A stretch of DNA of 64,000 bases from Streptomyces sp. TLI_171. Its GTDB lineage: Bacteria > Actinomycetota > Actinomycetes > Streptomycetales > Streptomycetaceae. Below the pieces are notes generated by a model. The model was not told the DNA's origin and made no database searches. It worked only from the letters and a program-made list of their open reading frames with translations. The stretch spans positions 3,596,001 to 3,660,000 of the forward strand of contig NZ_RAPS01000001.1 of assembly GCF_003610255.1 (NCBI RefSeq), in the 5' to 3' direction. A program made the position numbers and the translations under genes. This document shows positions 45,256 to 54,305 of this stretch, piece by piece. Numbering within the stretch: position 1 is the stretch's first letter; each line of letters begins with the position of its first letter.

Positions 45256-46014
45256 ATGGGGTACGACACCCTCAACGGCCGCACCGCCGTCGTCACCGGA
45301 GCCGCCAGCGGCATGGGCGAGGCGATCGCCCGCCACCTGGTCGCCGACGGCGCCCGGGTCGCCCTGCTGGCCCGCCGCGCCGACCGGCTGGCCGGCCTCG
45401 CCGCCGAACTCGGCCCGAACGCCGTGCCGGTGGCCGCCGACGTCACCGACCAGGCCTCGGTGGACGCCGCCCGGCAGCGCGTCCGGGACACCCTCGGCCG
45501 GGTCGACCTGCTGGTCAACGCGGCCGGCGTGATGCTGCCCAACCCGGTCGACCACGGCCGGATCGACGAGTGGGCGCGCATGATCGACACCAACGTGACC
45601 GGCGTGCTGCGGGTGATCCGCGCCTTCGGTCCCGACCTGGTGGCCGCCGCCGCGGCCGGCGCCACCGCCGACCTGGTCACCGTCTCCTCAATCGGCGCGC
45701 ACGTGGTGTTCCCCAACTACGCGGTGTACGGCGCCACCAAGGCCGCCCTCACCCAGCTGGCCGCCGCGCTGCGCACCGAGTACGGCCCGCGCGACGTCCG
45801 GGTCACCAACATCGAGCCCGGCCTGACCGACACCGAGCTCGGCTCCCACATCGACAACCCGGACCTCGGCCCGAACGGCCAGCTCGGCCAGCTGTTCGAC
45901 GCCATCGGCCCGCTGGCCGCCGCCGACATCGCCGACCTGGTCGCCTACGCCACCAGCCGCCCGCGGCACGTGAACCTCCGCCAGCTGGTGGTGCTGCCCA
46001 CCCGGCAGGCCTGA
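45256..46014 (+). CDS. Short-chain dehydrogenase/reductase
   Basis: A 252-aa classical SDR: cofactor motif TGAASGMG near residue 15, NAAGV near 90, catalytic Ser in VTVSSIG and YGATK (YxxxK). Preference for NADP(H) is suggested by ARRADRL after strand 2. The substrate is unknown. ATG 45256 has GGAGAG upstream. It is probably regulated by the divergent XRE-MmyB protein. Confidence 0.92.
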   Translation: MGYDTLNGRTAVVTGAASGMGEAIARHLVADGARVALLARRADRLAGLAAELGPNAVPVAADVTDQASVDAARQRVRDTLGRVDLLVNAAGVMLPNPVDHGRIDEWARMIDTNVTGVLRVIRAFGPDLVAAAAAGATADLVTVSSIGAHVVFPNYAVYGATKAALTQLAAALRTEYGPRDVRVTNIEPGLTDTELGSHIDNPDLGPNGQLGQLFDAIGPLAAADIADLVAYATSRPRHVNLRQLVVLPTRQA

Positions 46015-46021
46015 TCGGGCG

Positions 46022-47065
46022 TCAGGGGGCGGCGGAGGCGGTGGGCGCCACCCCGGCCGGCAGCGGGGCGGGCTCCGGGCCGGTGAAGTAGACGGTGCCG
46101 CCGCAGCCCGCGGGCAGGGCCGTGGTGGCGGCCGGGCCGGCCGGCGGGTCGGGGCTGTAGCCGAGCGTGAAGTCGGCCGCGGCGGTGCCGCTGGGGCTGG
46201 GGCTGGCGGACGGGCTGGGGTCGGCGGCCACCGCGGCGGCCGGGGTCGGGCCCGGTGCGGCGTCGGCCGCCGCGGGCTGCTCGGCGGCGCTGGGAGCCGG
46301 GGTGGGCTCGCCGCTCGCGCCGGTCGGCTGGTCGGAGGCGGCGCCGCAGCGGGTGGGCACCCAGGCGAAGCGCACCACGTACGAGCCGCCGGGGCCGAGC
46401 AGCAGTTCGCGCGGCAGCGTCGCCGGGTCGGTCAGCGAGCCCGCCGGGTCGCCGACGGTGTGCGCGAGCACCTGGACGCCGGTGGCGCCGGCGCCCGGGG
46501 CGAGCTGGCCAGGACCGGCGACCCGGCAGGCGTGGTCACCGGTGTTGGTGAGCTGGAACCAGCCGTACAGCCTGCCCCCCACCGGCTCGGCGGCGGCCAG
46601 CTGGGCCTCCGCCCGGCCCAGGTCGGTGCGGGCGCAGGCGGGCGCGACGGCGGGGGACGCGCCCGGGCTGCCGCTGGCGCTGGGCCGCCCGGTCGGTTCG
46701 GAGCCGGTCCCGCCGACGCCGCCGAGCGTGCCGCCGGAGCCGCTGTGCGGGCGCCCGGTGCGGCCGTCGGCCGAGGACGGGGGGCTGCTGTGGTCGCCGG
46801 GTGCGGCCGGGCCGCCGGTGGCGTCCCCGGACAGGTGGAACGGCTGGGTGGCGTGCACCACGGGCAGTACGGCGACGGCGGCGGCCAGCACCGCGGCCCC
46901 GCTCAGCGCCCGCCGCCGGGCGGCCCGGCGGCGCGGCACGGCGGTGCGCAGCCTGGGCAGTGCGCCGGGTTCGGGTTCGACCGCGGCGACCGCGCGGTGC
47001 AGCCGGGCGCGCAGCTGGTCCTCGGTCAGTTCGGGTCGGCGGAACGGGGGGTGGGGATCACTCAT
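46022..47065 (-). CDS. Membrane-anchored DUF4232-like protein, partner of the sigma factor
   Basis: A 347-aa protein with a short cytoplasmic N-terminus (LTEDQLRARLHRAVAAVEP), a basic stretch, one membrane helix (residues about 53-73) and a large outside part. That part has a Gly/Ser/Pro-rich linker and a beta-rich domain with GWFQLTNTGDHACRVAGPGQL, as in DUF4232 proteins. It overlaps the end of the sigma factor gene by 8 bp. The topology suggests an anti-sigma-like role, but no zinc-binding anti-sigma motif is present, so this is inference. Confidence 0.72.
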   Translation of the reverse strand: MSDPHPPFRRPELTEDQLRARLHRAVAAVEPEPGALPRLRTAVPRRRAARRRALSGAAVLAAAVAVLPVVHATQPFHLSGDATGGPAAPGDHSSPPSSADGRTGRPHSGSGGTLGGVGGTGSEPTGRPSASGSPGASPAVAPACARTDLGRAEAQLAAAEPVGGRLYGWFQLTNTGDHACRVAGPGQLAPGAGATGVQVLAHTVGDPAGSLTDPATLPRELLLGPGGSYVVRFAWVPTRCGAASDQPTGASGEPTPAPSAAEQPAAADAAPGPTPAAAVAADPSPSASPSPSGTAAADFTLGYSPDPPAGPAATTALPAGCGGTVYFTGPEPAPLPAGVAPTASAAP

Positions 47066-47585
47066 CGCCGGTCTCCAGCCGCACCCGCAGGGCGGCGAGG
47101 CCGCGCGACCCGTAGGCCTTGACGGAGCCGATGGAAATGCCGAGCACCTCCGCGACCTGAGCCTCCGTCAGGTCGGCGTAGTAGCGCAGCACCAGCACCT
47201 CCCGCTGACGGCGTTGCAAACCCCGTAGCGCGGCCTTCAGTTCGTCGCGCTCCAGCGCATCGTAGGCCCCTTCTTCTGCACTGGCCATGTCAGGCATCGG
47301 CTTGGGCAGCAGTCGCAGGCCGAGCAGCCGGCGGCGCAACGCGGATCGGGACAGGTTGACCACGGTCTGCCGCAGGTAGGCGAGCGTCTTCTCGGGGTCG
47401 CGGACCCGGCGCCGGGCGGCGTGCACCCGGATGAAGGCCTCCTGCACGACGTCCTCGCAGGAGGACAGGTCGTCCAGCAGCAGAGCGGCGAGCCGCAACA
47501 GGGAACGGTAGTGGGCCCGGTAGGTGTCGGTGAGCTGGTCGACGCTGGCCCCGGTCGCGTCCGCTGCCGCCGCAGCAAAGCCCAT
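47058..47585 (-). CDS. SigE-family ECF sigma factor
   Basis: A 175-aa sigma factor: region 2 (YRAHYRSLLRLAALLLDDLSSCEDVVQEAFIRVHAA in pattern) and region 4 (RRQREVLVLRYYADLTEAQVAEVLGISIGSVKAYGSRGL). It lacks regions 1 and 3, as ECF factors do. ATG 47585 is used; GTG 47654 upstream is also open, but I see no good ribosome site for either. It is transcribed leftwards with the membrane protein gene, which it overlaps. Confidence 0.87.
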   Translation of the reverse strand: MGFAAAAADATGASVDQLTDTYRAHYRSLLRLAALLLDDLSSCEDVVQEAFIRVHAARRRVRDPEKTLAYLRQTVVNLSRSALRRRLLGLRLLPKPMPDMASAEEGAYDALERDELKAALRGLQRRQREVLVLRYYADLTEAQVAEVLGISIGSVKAYGSRGLAALRVRLETGDE

Positions 47586-47721
47586 CCGACTACCGGCCCG
47601 CCGGGCCGCCCCGGGCAGGGTGACCGCCACCGCCGCCCCCGTCACGTTGATCACGCTGGTTGGACACCCGATCCCCTGTCCTGGTTGCCCCGACGCCGGG
47701 ACGTTCTTCCGCGGAGAGGAA

Positions 47722-47759
47722 AATCCCCCTCCGGAGCGCACTCGCTCCGAAGGGGGATT
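47722..47759 (-). terminator. Rho-independent terminator of lysC
   Basis: A 17-bp stem with one mismatch (47722-47738 with 47743-47759) and loop CACT. On the minus strand it is followed by TTTTCC. It begins 98 bp after the aspartokinase stop. Confidence 0.8.
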
Positions 47760-47856
47760 CTGGCAGACCCGGCGGACGGACTGGGTCCGCTTCACCCGTC
47801 CCGCACAGAACCGTTGCGGTGTGCGAAAGGCAGGCGGAGTGCGAAAAGCGGCGGGG

Positions 47857-48378
47857 TCAGCGGCCGGTGCCGCCGTAGACGATCGCCTCGTCGCCGGAGC
47901 TGTCCAGGCCGAACGCGGTGTGCACGGCGCGGACCGCCTCTGGCACGTCCTCGGCGCGGGTGACCACCGAGATCCGGATCTCCGAGGTGGAGATCAGCTC
48001 GATGTTGACGCCCGCCTCGGACAGCGCCTCGAAGAAGGTCGCGGTGACGCCCGGGTTGGACCGCATGCCGGCGCCGACCAGCGAGATCTTGCCGATCGCG
48101 TCGTCGAAGCGCAGCGACTCGTAGCCGATGCCCTCCTTGACCCGGTTCAGCGCGTCGATGGCCTTCTGGCCCTCGGTGCTGGGCAGGGTGAAGGAGATGT
48201 CGGTGAGACCGGTGGCCGCCGCCGAGACGTTCTGCACCACCATGTCGATGTTGACCTCGGCGTCGGCGATGGCGCGGAAGATCCGGGCCGCCTCGCCGGG
48301 CTTGTCGGGCACGCCGACGACGGTGACCTTGGCCTCCGACGTGTCGTGGGCGACTCCGGAGATGATGGCCTGCTCCAT
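47857..48378 (-). CDS. Aspartate kinase, beta (regulatory) subunit from an internal start
   Basis: An in-frame ATG at 48378 inside lysC is preceded by GAAGGGGG at 4 bp, an excellent ribosome site. Translation from here gives a 173-aa protein ([11 protein letters not shown]...) made only of the two ACT domains. In Corynebacterium and Bacillus the same arrangement yields the beta subunit of an alpha2beta2 aspartokinase, so this is probably functional here. Confidence 0.7.
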   Translation of the reverse strand: MEQAIISGVAHDTSEAKVTVVGVPDKPGEAARIFRAIADAEVNIDMVVQNVSAAATGLTDISFTLPSTEGQKAIDALNRVKEGIGYESLRFDDAIGKISLVGAGMRSNPGVTATFFEALSEAGVNIELISTSEIRISVVTRAEDVPEAVRAVHTAFGLDSSGDEAIVYGGTGR

Positions 48379-49137
48379 CTCGCCCCCTTCGGGCTTGTTC
48401 GGGTTGGTGCCGCTGACGATCGTCCCCGGCAGACCGGAGAACGACGAGCGTACGTGAATGGGGATGTTGTAGCGCCGTGCGTACTCCACACAGCGGTCCA
48501 GAAGCACCTTCGAGCCGGACGAGGCGAGCTCCAGCATGTCCTCGAAGGCGATCCAGTCGATCTTGCGGGCCTTCTTGACCACCCGCGGGTCGGCGGTGAA
48601 CACGCCGTCCACGTCGGTGTAGATCTCGCAGACCTCGGCGCCCAGCGCGGCCGCCAGCGCCACCGCGGTGGTGTCGGAGCCGCCGCGGCCCAGCGTGGTG
48701 ATGTCCTTGGAGACCTGCGAGACACCCTGGAAGCCGGCCACGATCGCGATGTTGCCCTCGTCCAGGGCGTTGCGGATGCGGCCCGGCGTCACATCGATGA
48801 TGCGCGCCTTGTTGTGGGTCGAGTCGGTGATGACGCCGGCCTGGCTGCCGGTGAACGACTGGGCGTCGAAGCCCAGCGTCCGGATCGCCATGGCCAGCAG
48901 CGCCATCGAGATGCGCTCTCCGGCGGTCAGCAGCATGTCGAACTCGCGGCCGGACGGAATAGGGGTCACCTGTTCCGCGAGCTCGATGAGTTCGTCCGTG
49001 GTGTCACCCATCGCGGAGACCACGACGACGACCTCGTGGCCGGCCTTCCTGGTGTCCACGATGCGGCGGGCGACGCGCTTGATGCCTTCGGCATCAGCGA
49101 CGGATGAGCCGCCGTACTTCTGCACGACAAGGCCCAC
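47857..49137 (-). CDS. lysC: Aspartate kinase, alpha subunit
   Basis: A 426-aa aspartokinase, the first enzyme of the lysine/threonine/methionine/diaminopimelate pathway (L-aspartate plus ATP to aspartyl phosphate). The kinase domain shows [11 protein letters not shown] at the N-terminus and [19 protein letters not shown], and the C-terminal third has two ACT domains ([12 protein letters not shown] and [23 protein letters not shown]) that bind feedback inhibitors. GTG or ATG 49137 starts the family-typical [10 protein letters not shown]. An internal start at 48378 would produce the regulatory beta subunit. Confidence 0.95.
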   Translation of the reverse strand: MGLVVQKYGGSSVADAEGIKRVARRIVDTRKAGHEVVVVVSAMGDTTDELIELAEQVTPIPSGREFDMLLTAGERISMALLAMAIRTLGFDAQSFTGSQAGVITDSTHNKARIIDVTPGRIRNALDEGNIAIVAGFQGVSQVSKDITTLGRGGSDTTAVALAAALGAEVCEIYTDVDGVFTADPRVVKKARKIDWIAFEDMLELASSGSKVLLDRCVEYARRYNIPIHVRSSFSGLPGTIVSGTNPNKPEGGEMEQAIISGVAHDTSEAKVTVVGVPDKPGEAARIFRAIADAEVNIDMVVQNVSAAATGLTDISFTLPSTEGQKAIDALNRVKEGIGYESLRFDDAIGKISLVGAGMRSNPGVTATFFEALSEAGVNIELISTSEIRISVVTRAEDVPEAVRAVHTAFGLDSSGDEAIVYGGTGR

Positions 49138-49374
49138 GGGGGCTCCTCGACTTGGGGTGGTAGGTCGCGGCCAGTCTAACGAGCAGGGGTGCCCCGACCG
49201 ACGCTTTCCACATGGTGAGATACGAATATCGAACCATGGTCACCGCCGACCGGCAGGTCTGCGGGCCCCGGCCGTCCGCCCCGAAGAATCGCCGCCGCGC
49301 CCCGGCCGCGCTCCCGGAATCTTCACCTCCGGGCGGCCGGTGACTGATGCGTCACACCCGGGCGCCGGACGCGC

Positions 49375-49965
49375 CTAGAGCCCCAGCTCCGCCGCCATCA
49401 GGTCGCCCGCCTGCTGCTCCAGCTGCTCGTCCGTCAGCCCGTCGTCGTCGGTGTCCGCGCCGTCCGGCACCGCGCCCAGCGGCGAGTCCAGCCGCACGTG
49501 CGCGATCAGCGACTGCAGCGCCCGCAGCACCGCCGAACAGGTCGAACCCCAGTTGGACAGGTACGAGAACTGCCACCACCACAGCGCCTCGGAGACCCGG
49601 CCCTCGCGGTAGTGCGTCAGCCCGTGGCGCAGCTCGCTGACCACGCCCGCCAGGTCGTCCGAGATCCGGAACGCGCTCGGCTTCTCCGGCGGACCGTACG
49701 GGTCGAACACCTCGTGGTAGACGTCGATCGGCGCCAGCAGCTCGGCCAGCCGCTCGCGCAGCTCCACCCCGTCCGGCTCCGGGCCGGCGTCCGGCTCGAA
49801 GCGGTCCTCCGGCAGCACGTCCTCGATCGCGCCCAGCCGGCCGCCCGCCAGCAGCAGCTGCGACACCTCCAGCAGCAGCAGCGAGATCGCACTGCCCGGC
49901 TCGTCGCCCTTGGCCACCTCGGTGACCGCGAGCACGAAGCTCTCCACCGAGTCCGCGATCTGCAC
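49375..49965 (-). CDS. DUF5063 protein, N-terminus shifted out of frame
   Basis: A 196-aa unbroken frame of the DUF5063 family, known beside recR in streptomycetes: LLLLEVSQLLLAGGRLGA, DVYHEVFDPY, DDLAGVVSELRHGLTHYREGR, LWWWQFSYLSNWGST. In the related proteins that I recall, DDFAVQIAD lies well inside the N-terminus. The same reading frame continues upstream to that motif but has no start codon. ATG 50114, which overlaps the recR stop, is one frame off. One extra C in the five-C run near 50065 would join them. The real gene is therefore probably 49375-50114 with a missing base. Function unknown. Confidence 0.78.
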   Translation of the reverse strand: MQIADSVESFVLAVTEVAKGDEPGSAISLLLLEVSQLLLAGGRLGAIEDVLPEDRFEPDAGPEPDGVELRERLAELLAPIDVYHEVFDPYGPPEKPSAFRISDDLAGVVSELRHGLTHYREGRVSEALWWWQFSYLSNWGSTCSAVLRALQSLIAHVRLDSPLGAVPDGADTDDDGLTDEQLEQQAGDLMAAELGL

Positions 49966-50106
49966 CGCGAAGTCGTCGGGGGCGTCGCTCCGGCTCAGCG
50001 GCCGGGACGGGTCGCCTTCGTGGGACAGGCCGGACGGGTGTCCCTGTCCCGGGTGCCCCGCGGGGGCAGGTGGGTCCGGTCGGTCGGGTCAGCGGTGTCG
50101 GTTCGG

Positions 50107-50706
50107 TCAGACATCGAGCAGTCGTCTCCCTTCGAACGCCCGGCCGAGGGTGACCTCGTCGGCGTACTCCAAGTCCCCGCCGACGGGCAGTCCGCTCGCC
50201 AGCCGGGTGACCTTGAGGCCCATCGGCTTGCACAGCCGGGCCAGGTAGGTCGCGGTCGCCTCCCCCTCCAGATTGGGGTCGGTGGCCAGGATCAGCTCGG
50301 TGACCGTGCCGTCCGCGAGCCGCGTCATCAGCTCGCGGATCCGCAGATCGTCCGGACCGACCCCCTCGATCGGGCTGATCGCCCCGCCCAGCACGTGGTA
50401 CCGACCGCGGAACTCACGCGTCCGCTCGATCGCCACCACGTCCTTGGGTTCCTCCACCACGCAGATCACCGCGAGGTCGCGGCGCGGATCCAGACACACC
50501 CGGCACTGCTCGGCCTCCGCGACGTTGCCGCAGACCGCGCAGAACCGGACCTTCTCCTTCACCTGCTGCAGCGCGTGCGCCAACCGCCGGACGTCCACCG
50601 GGTCGGCCTGGAGGATGTGGAAGGCGATTCGCTGGGCGCTCTTCGGACCGACCCCGGGCAGCCTGCCCAGCTCGTCGATCAGGTCCTGCACCACGCCCTC
50701 GTACAC
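50107..50706 (-). CDS. recR: Recombination mediator RecR
   Basis: A 199-aa RecR: N-terminal helix-hairpin-helix ([20 protein letters not shown]), four-Cys zinc finger ([16 protein letters not shown]), Toprim domain ([30 protein letters not shown]) and the C-terminal Walker-B-like region. With RecO and RecF it loads RecA on gapped DNA. GTG 50706 has AAGGAAGG 7 bp upstream and gives the family-typical start. The next gene starts inside its last codons. Confidence 0.95.
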   Translation of the reverse strand: MYEGVVQDLIDELGRLPGVGPKSAQRIAFHILQADPVDVRRLAHALQQVKEKVRFCAVCGNVAEAEQCRVCLDPRRDLAVICVVEEPKDVVAIERTREFRGRYHVLGGAISPIEGVGPDDLRIRELMTRLADGTVTELILATDPNLEGEATATYLARLCKPMGLKVTRLASGLPVGGDLEYADEVTLGRAFEGRRLLDV

Positions 50707-50820
50707 CGCCACGCCTTCCTTCGACCGGGGTTCGCACTCCGGTGCCATCATCCAACGAATCGAGCGCCGGACACACCGCCCGACGCCCGACTAGCTCATA
50801 AATCACACAACCCGTTACCA

Positions 50821-50883
50821 GGGAGCTTTCAGTTCGCGCTCGAAAGCTTCCACTCCGTGCCCGGGAGCTTTCACTCCGTACCC
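50821..50883. repeat. 21-bp tandem repeat, three imperfect copies
   Basis: Units at 50821-50841, 50842-50862 and 50863-50883 share GAGCTTTCA/CTCCGT-type sequence (the third is GGGAGCTTTCACTCCGTACC plus C). It lies between ybaB and recR. No function is evident. Confidence 0.65.
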
Positions 50884-50916
50884 GGCCTTGGCCGCTCCTG
50901 AGCCCGCGGGCCTCGC

Positions 50917-50961
50917 GCCAGAACGGGAAGCGCCAGAACGGGAGGCGTCAGAACGGGAGGC
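50917..50961. repeat. 15-bp tandem repeat, three copies, at the ybaB 3' end
   Basis: GCCAGAACGGGAAGC, GCCAGAACGGGAGGC and GTCAGAACGGGAGGC follow directly. The third copy encodes the last residues and stop of ybaB, so the gene end appears to have been copied twice downstream. Confidence 0.7.
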
Positions 50962-51286
50962 CGGGGATGCCGCCGCCGCCCAGGCCCTGGGTCAGCGGGC
51001 CCATCCGCTCGGCCTGCAGCTTCTGCGCGGCCGCGTTCGCGTCCCGCACCGCGGCCAGCACGAGGTCCGCCAGGGTCTCGGTGTCCTCCGGGTCGACCGC
51101 GGCCGGGGCGATGGTCAGCGCCACCAGCTCACCCGCGCCCGTCACCGTCGCCTCCACCAGGCCGCCGCCCGCAGAACCCTTCACCTGCGTCTCGGCCAGC
51201 TCCTTCTGAGCCCGGCCGAGCTCCTCCTGCATCTTCTGCGCCTGCTTCAGCAGCTGCTGCATGTTCGGCTGGCCACCAGGGAACAC
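50948..51286 (-). CDS. YbaB/EbfC nucleoid-associated protein
   Basis: A 112-aa protein of the YbaB/EbfC family: [29 protein letters not shown] (helical pattern), [14 protein letters not shown] and the Gly-rich end [11 protein letters not shown]. Dimers bind DNA with little sequence preference; the gene normally lies between dnaX and recR, as here. GTG 51286 with GGAGAG upstream fits the family start. Confidence 0.92.
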   Translation of the reverse strand: MFPGGQPNMQQLLKQAQKMQEELGRAQKELAETQVKGSAGGGLVEATVTGAGELVALTIAPAAVDPEDTETLADLVLAAVRDANAAAQKLQAERMGPLTQGLGGGGIPGLPF

Positions 51287-51455
51287 GGAACTCTCCTCGA
51301 TCCGTCGGCACTCACACACCGGCGCGAACTGCGGAAGCACCCGCGCCGGCACCTCGTCCCCGAGCCTACGCGGCCGCCCGTCGGCACCACATCAATTCCC
51401 GTCTCCGCCCCGGTCCCGGTCCTGGGGAGGGTGGGGCGGTCGGGCCGGTTCGCGC

Positions 51456-53639
51456 TCAGCCCTGGCGGTGGTGGATCTCCTCCAGCACCGTCGCCCCCAG
51501 CTCACGGATGATCAACTCCTGGGCGGAGAAAGCGTCCTCGGTCAGGTCCGGGTCGTCCTCCTCCGGGACGTCGTCCTCCGGCGCCACCGCCGGCGGGTTC
51601 TGCACCGGGGGCGCGGAGACCCGCGCGGGGGGCGCGGGAGGCTGCTGGACGGCGGGCGGGGGTACGGCGGCCGGCGCGGACGCCGCCGCCTGCTGCTGAT
51701 GGGATGCCGGGGCCTGGGCGGACGGCGGGACCGGCGTGCTCGGGGCCGGTGCGGGGGCCTGGGGTGCGGCCGGGCGGGCCGGGGCGCCCCAGCTGCCGGC
51801 CGCCGGGGCCGCGGCGGGTGCGGACGGCTGCGCGAACGTCTGGGTAGCCGTCTGGGCGGACGGTGAGCTGGTGGCGCCCGACGGGTCGACGATGCACTCC
51901 ACCCGCCAGTCCACGCCCAGCGCGTCCGTCAGCGCCTGCCGCAGCACCTCGTCGCTGTGGCTGCCGACGAAGCTGTCCCGGGCGCCCGCGTTCACGAACG
52001 ACACCTGCAGCGTGCTGCCGTCGAACCCGGCCACCTGGCCGTTCTGGCTCAGCAGGATCCAGGTGAACCGGCGACGGTTCTTCACCGCCTCCAGGATCTG
52101 CGGCCACATCTGCCGGATCTGCGCCGCGCCCTGCGCCGCAGCCGCGGACGGCTGCTGGGCCTGCGGCGGCTGCACCGGGGCGGGAGCCTGGGCGGGGGCC
52201 GCGGCCGGTTCCGGCTGGGACTGCGGCTGGGACTGCGGCTGCGGGGCCTGCTGTTGGGGCTGCTGCTCGCCGGGGGCGAAGCTGCGCGGGATCGGCCAGG
52301 CACCCGGTGCGGGGCCGGACGGTGCCGGTGCCACTGTCGGCGCGGGGGAAGGGACGGCTGCAGGTACGGGTACGGATACGGGTGCTGGGGGCTGGGCGAG
52401 CGGGGCTGCCTCCACCGGGGCGGGCGGGGGCTGGAACGCCATCGGTGCGGCGGGGGCCACCGGGGCGGCGAACCCGCCCGCCGACGCCCGGCGCTCCAGC
52501 TTGTCCAGCCGGGCCTGCATCGACAGCTCGTCGCCGTACGCGCCGGGCAGCATCACCCGGGCGCAGATCAACTCCAGCTGGAGGCGGGGGGCGGCGTTGC
52601 CGCGCATCTCCGTCAGACCGGTGTTCACCAGGTCCGCCGCACGGCTCAGTTCGGCCCGGCCGAAGCGGTCGGCCTGCGCCTGCATCACCGCGATCCGGTC
52701 CGCCGGGGCGTCGATCAGGCCCTTCTCCCCCGCGTCCGGCACGGTGGCCAGGATCACCAGGTCGCGAAGCCGCTCCAGCAGGTCCGTGACGAACCGGCGC
52801 GGGTCGTGCCCGCCCTCGACCACCCGGTCGACCACCTGGAACACCGTCGCACCGTCCTGCGCCGCGAAGGCGTCCACCACCTCGTCCAGCAGCGCGGAGT
52901 CGGTGTACCCCAGCAGCGACGTGGCCATCCGGTACGTCACGCCGGCCTCGCCGGCGCCCGCCAGTAGCTGGTCCATCACCGACATCGAGTCACGCACCGA
53001 GCCGGCGCCGGCCCGCACCACCAGCGGGAACACCGAGTCCTCGACCTGGATGCCCTCGCGCCCGCACACCTGCGCCAGGTAGTCGCGCAGCGTGCCGGGC
53101 GGCACCAGCCGGAACGGGTAGTGGTGGGTCCGGGAGCGGATCGTCCCGATCACCTTCTCCGGCTCGGTGGTCGCGAAGATGAACTTCAGGTGCTCCGGCG
53201 GCTCCTCCACCACCTTCAGCAGCGCGTTGAAGCCGGCCGAGGTCACCATGTGCGCCTCGTCCAGGATGAAGATCTTGTAGCGGCTGTGCACCGGCGCGAA
53301 GAACGCCCGCTCGCGCAGCTCACGCGCATCGTCCACACCACCGTGCGACGCCGCGTCGATCTCGATCACGTCGATCGAACCCGGCCCGCCGGTCGCCAGG
53401 TCCCGGCACGACTGGCACTCGCCGCACGGCTCGGGCGTCGGGCCCTGCTCGCAGTTCAGGCAGCGGGCCAGGATGCGGGCGCTCGTCGTCTTTCCGCACC
53501 CGCGCGGCCCGCTGAACAGGTACGCGTGGTTGACCCGGTTGTTGCGCAGGGCCTGCTGGAGCGGGACGGTCACGTGCTCCTGCCCGATGACCTCCGCGAA
53601 GGTCTCGGGGCGATAGCGGCGGTACAGGGCTAGGGACAC
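51456..53639 (-). CDS. dnaX: DNA polymerase III gamma/tau subunit
   Basis: A 727-aa clamp-loader ATPase. Walker A GPRGCGKTT at residues 44-52, the four-Cys zinc module (CLNCEQ...CGECQSC), Walker B DEAH in FILDEAHMV and sensor motif FATTEPEK. The C-terminal half has a long Pro/Ala/Gln-rich linker (about 400-525), then a tau domain (IRQMWPQILEAVKNRRRFTWILL) and an acidic, Pro-rich tail. GTG 53639 gives the start VSLALYRRYRP. I see no obvious frameshift signal for a separate gamma form. Confidence 0.94.
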   Translation of the reverse strand: MSLALYRRYRPETFAEVIGQEHVTVPLQQALRNNRVNHAYLFSGPRGCGKTTSARILARCLNCEQGPTPEPCGECQSCRDLATGGPGSIDVIEIDAASHGGVDDARELRERAFFAPVHSRYKIFILDEAHMVTSAGFNALLKVVEEPPEHLKFIFATTEPEKVIGTIRSRTHHYPFRLVPPGTLRDYLAQVCGREGIQVEDSVFPLVVRAGAGSVRDSMSVMDQLLAGAGEAGVTYRMATSLLGYTDSALLDEVVDAFAAQDGATVFQVVDRVVEGGHDPRRFVTDLLERLRDLVILATVPDAGEKGLIDAPADRIAVMQAQADRFGRAELSRAADLVNTGLTEMRGNAAPRLQLELICARVMLPGAYGDELSMQARLDKLERRASAGGFAAPVAPAAPMAFQPPPAPVEAAPLAQPPAPVSVPVPAAVPSPAPTVAPAPSGPAPGAWPIPRSFAPGEQQPQQQAPQPQSQPQSQPEPAAAPAQAPAPVQPPQAQQPSAAAAQGAAQIRQMWPQILEAVKNRRRFTWILLSQNGQVAGFDGSTLQVSFVNAGARDSFVGSHSDEVLRQALTDALGVDWRVECIVDPSGATSSPSAQTATQTFAQPSAPAAAPAAGSWGAPARPAAPQAPAPAPSTPVPPSAQAPASHQQQAAASAPAAVPPPAVQQPPAPPARVSAPPVQNPPAVAPEDDVPEEDDPDLTEDAFSAQELIIRELGATVLEEIHHRQG

Positions 53640-53702
53640 GCCACCGAAGATATCCGGCCCGGCCGACAAACGAGACACCCCGCCGTCTCGGCCCCGAACG
53701 CA

Positions 53703-53797
53703 AGGACCCCTCGCGCACCCGCCAGAGCCCTCCTACCCTTGCTGCCTTCCGGCCCTGGGGGAGTTCAGAGAGATAGCGCCACGCGAGGGGCTGCCCC
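53703..53797 (-). ncRNA. ffs: Signal recognition particle RNA (4.5S type)
   Basis: The minus strand carries the conserved SRP RNA tip, GGCCGGAAGGCAGCAAGGG, in a stem closed by CCCCTCGCG and CGCGAGGGG. A length of about 95 nt is typical of the small actinobacterial form. Exact ends are estimated from the closing stem. It lies just upstream of dnaX in the same direction, a frequent arrangement. Confidence 0.88.
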
Positions 53798-53924
53798 AAG
53801 AGTAGCGGATCCGAGCCCGCACTCCCCCCACCCACCCCCAACTCCGATCCGCAGGCCACCCCCGCCACCCACCTGCGAGACAGCGGTTCGCAACCACCCC
53901 TCAACATGTACTAAGCTCTCCCAC

Positions 53925-54009
53925 GGAGGATTCGCCTAGAGGCCTAGGGCGCACGCTTGGAAAGCGTGTTGGGGGCAACCCCTCACGAGTTCGAATCTCG
54001 TATCCTCCG
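53925..54009 (+). tRNA. tRNA-Ser (GGA)
   Basis: An 85-nt class II tRNA with acceptor arms GGAGGAT / ATCCTCC, anticodon stem CACGC / GCGTG, anticodon GGA at 53959-53961, a long variable arm (TTGGGGGCAACCCCT) and discriminator G. Element 2 starts directly downstream, so its 3' end is the probable attachment site. Confidence 0.95.
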
Positions 54010-54030
54010 CCGTGGCTGACCAGCCATAAC

Positions 54031-54063
54031 GAAGGCCCCGACCGCTCAGCGGTCGGGGCCTTC
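54031..54063 (+). terminator. Strong hairpin after tRNA-Ser
   Basis: A perfect 15-bp stem (54031-54045 with 54049-54063) with loop TCA begins 21 bp after the tRNA. Confidence 0.85.
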
Positions 54064-54073
54064 GTCGTGTCGT

Positions 54074-54095
54074 GGTCTCAGTTTTGGTCTCAGTT
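54074..54095. repeat. Direct repeat GGTCTCAGTT near the tRNA-Ser junction
   Basis: Two copies (54074-54083 and 54086-54095) 12 bp apart. Short repeats of this sort beside a tRNA attachment site can be arm-type binding sites for a tyrosine integrase. The rest of the sequence up to 54305 shows no gene and should hold the promoter of the next one. Confidence 0.45.
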
Positions 54096-54305
54096 CGAGC
54101 TTTGGGCCGCGCAGAAGGCGCTCGGCACTGCTCGAAGAACGGCAGCCAGGCTTGCGACTGGGGGACGGCAGCAGCCTCAACTGTGGCCACAAGGCAAGGC
54201 TAAAGCGTTCTCCGGTTGTCAGCGCGTCCGGCCATACTGACGGATCAGGCTGTAGGCCGCCTGCTGAACGACACCAGGGCAACGTCGCCCAGGGAGGGAG
54301 CGCCC

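Noticed and set aside
51456..53639. Programmed frameshift in dnaX producing gamma
   Set aside because: No A/T-rich slippery run followed by a hairpin is evident, so I cannot support it.
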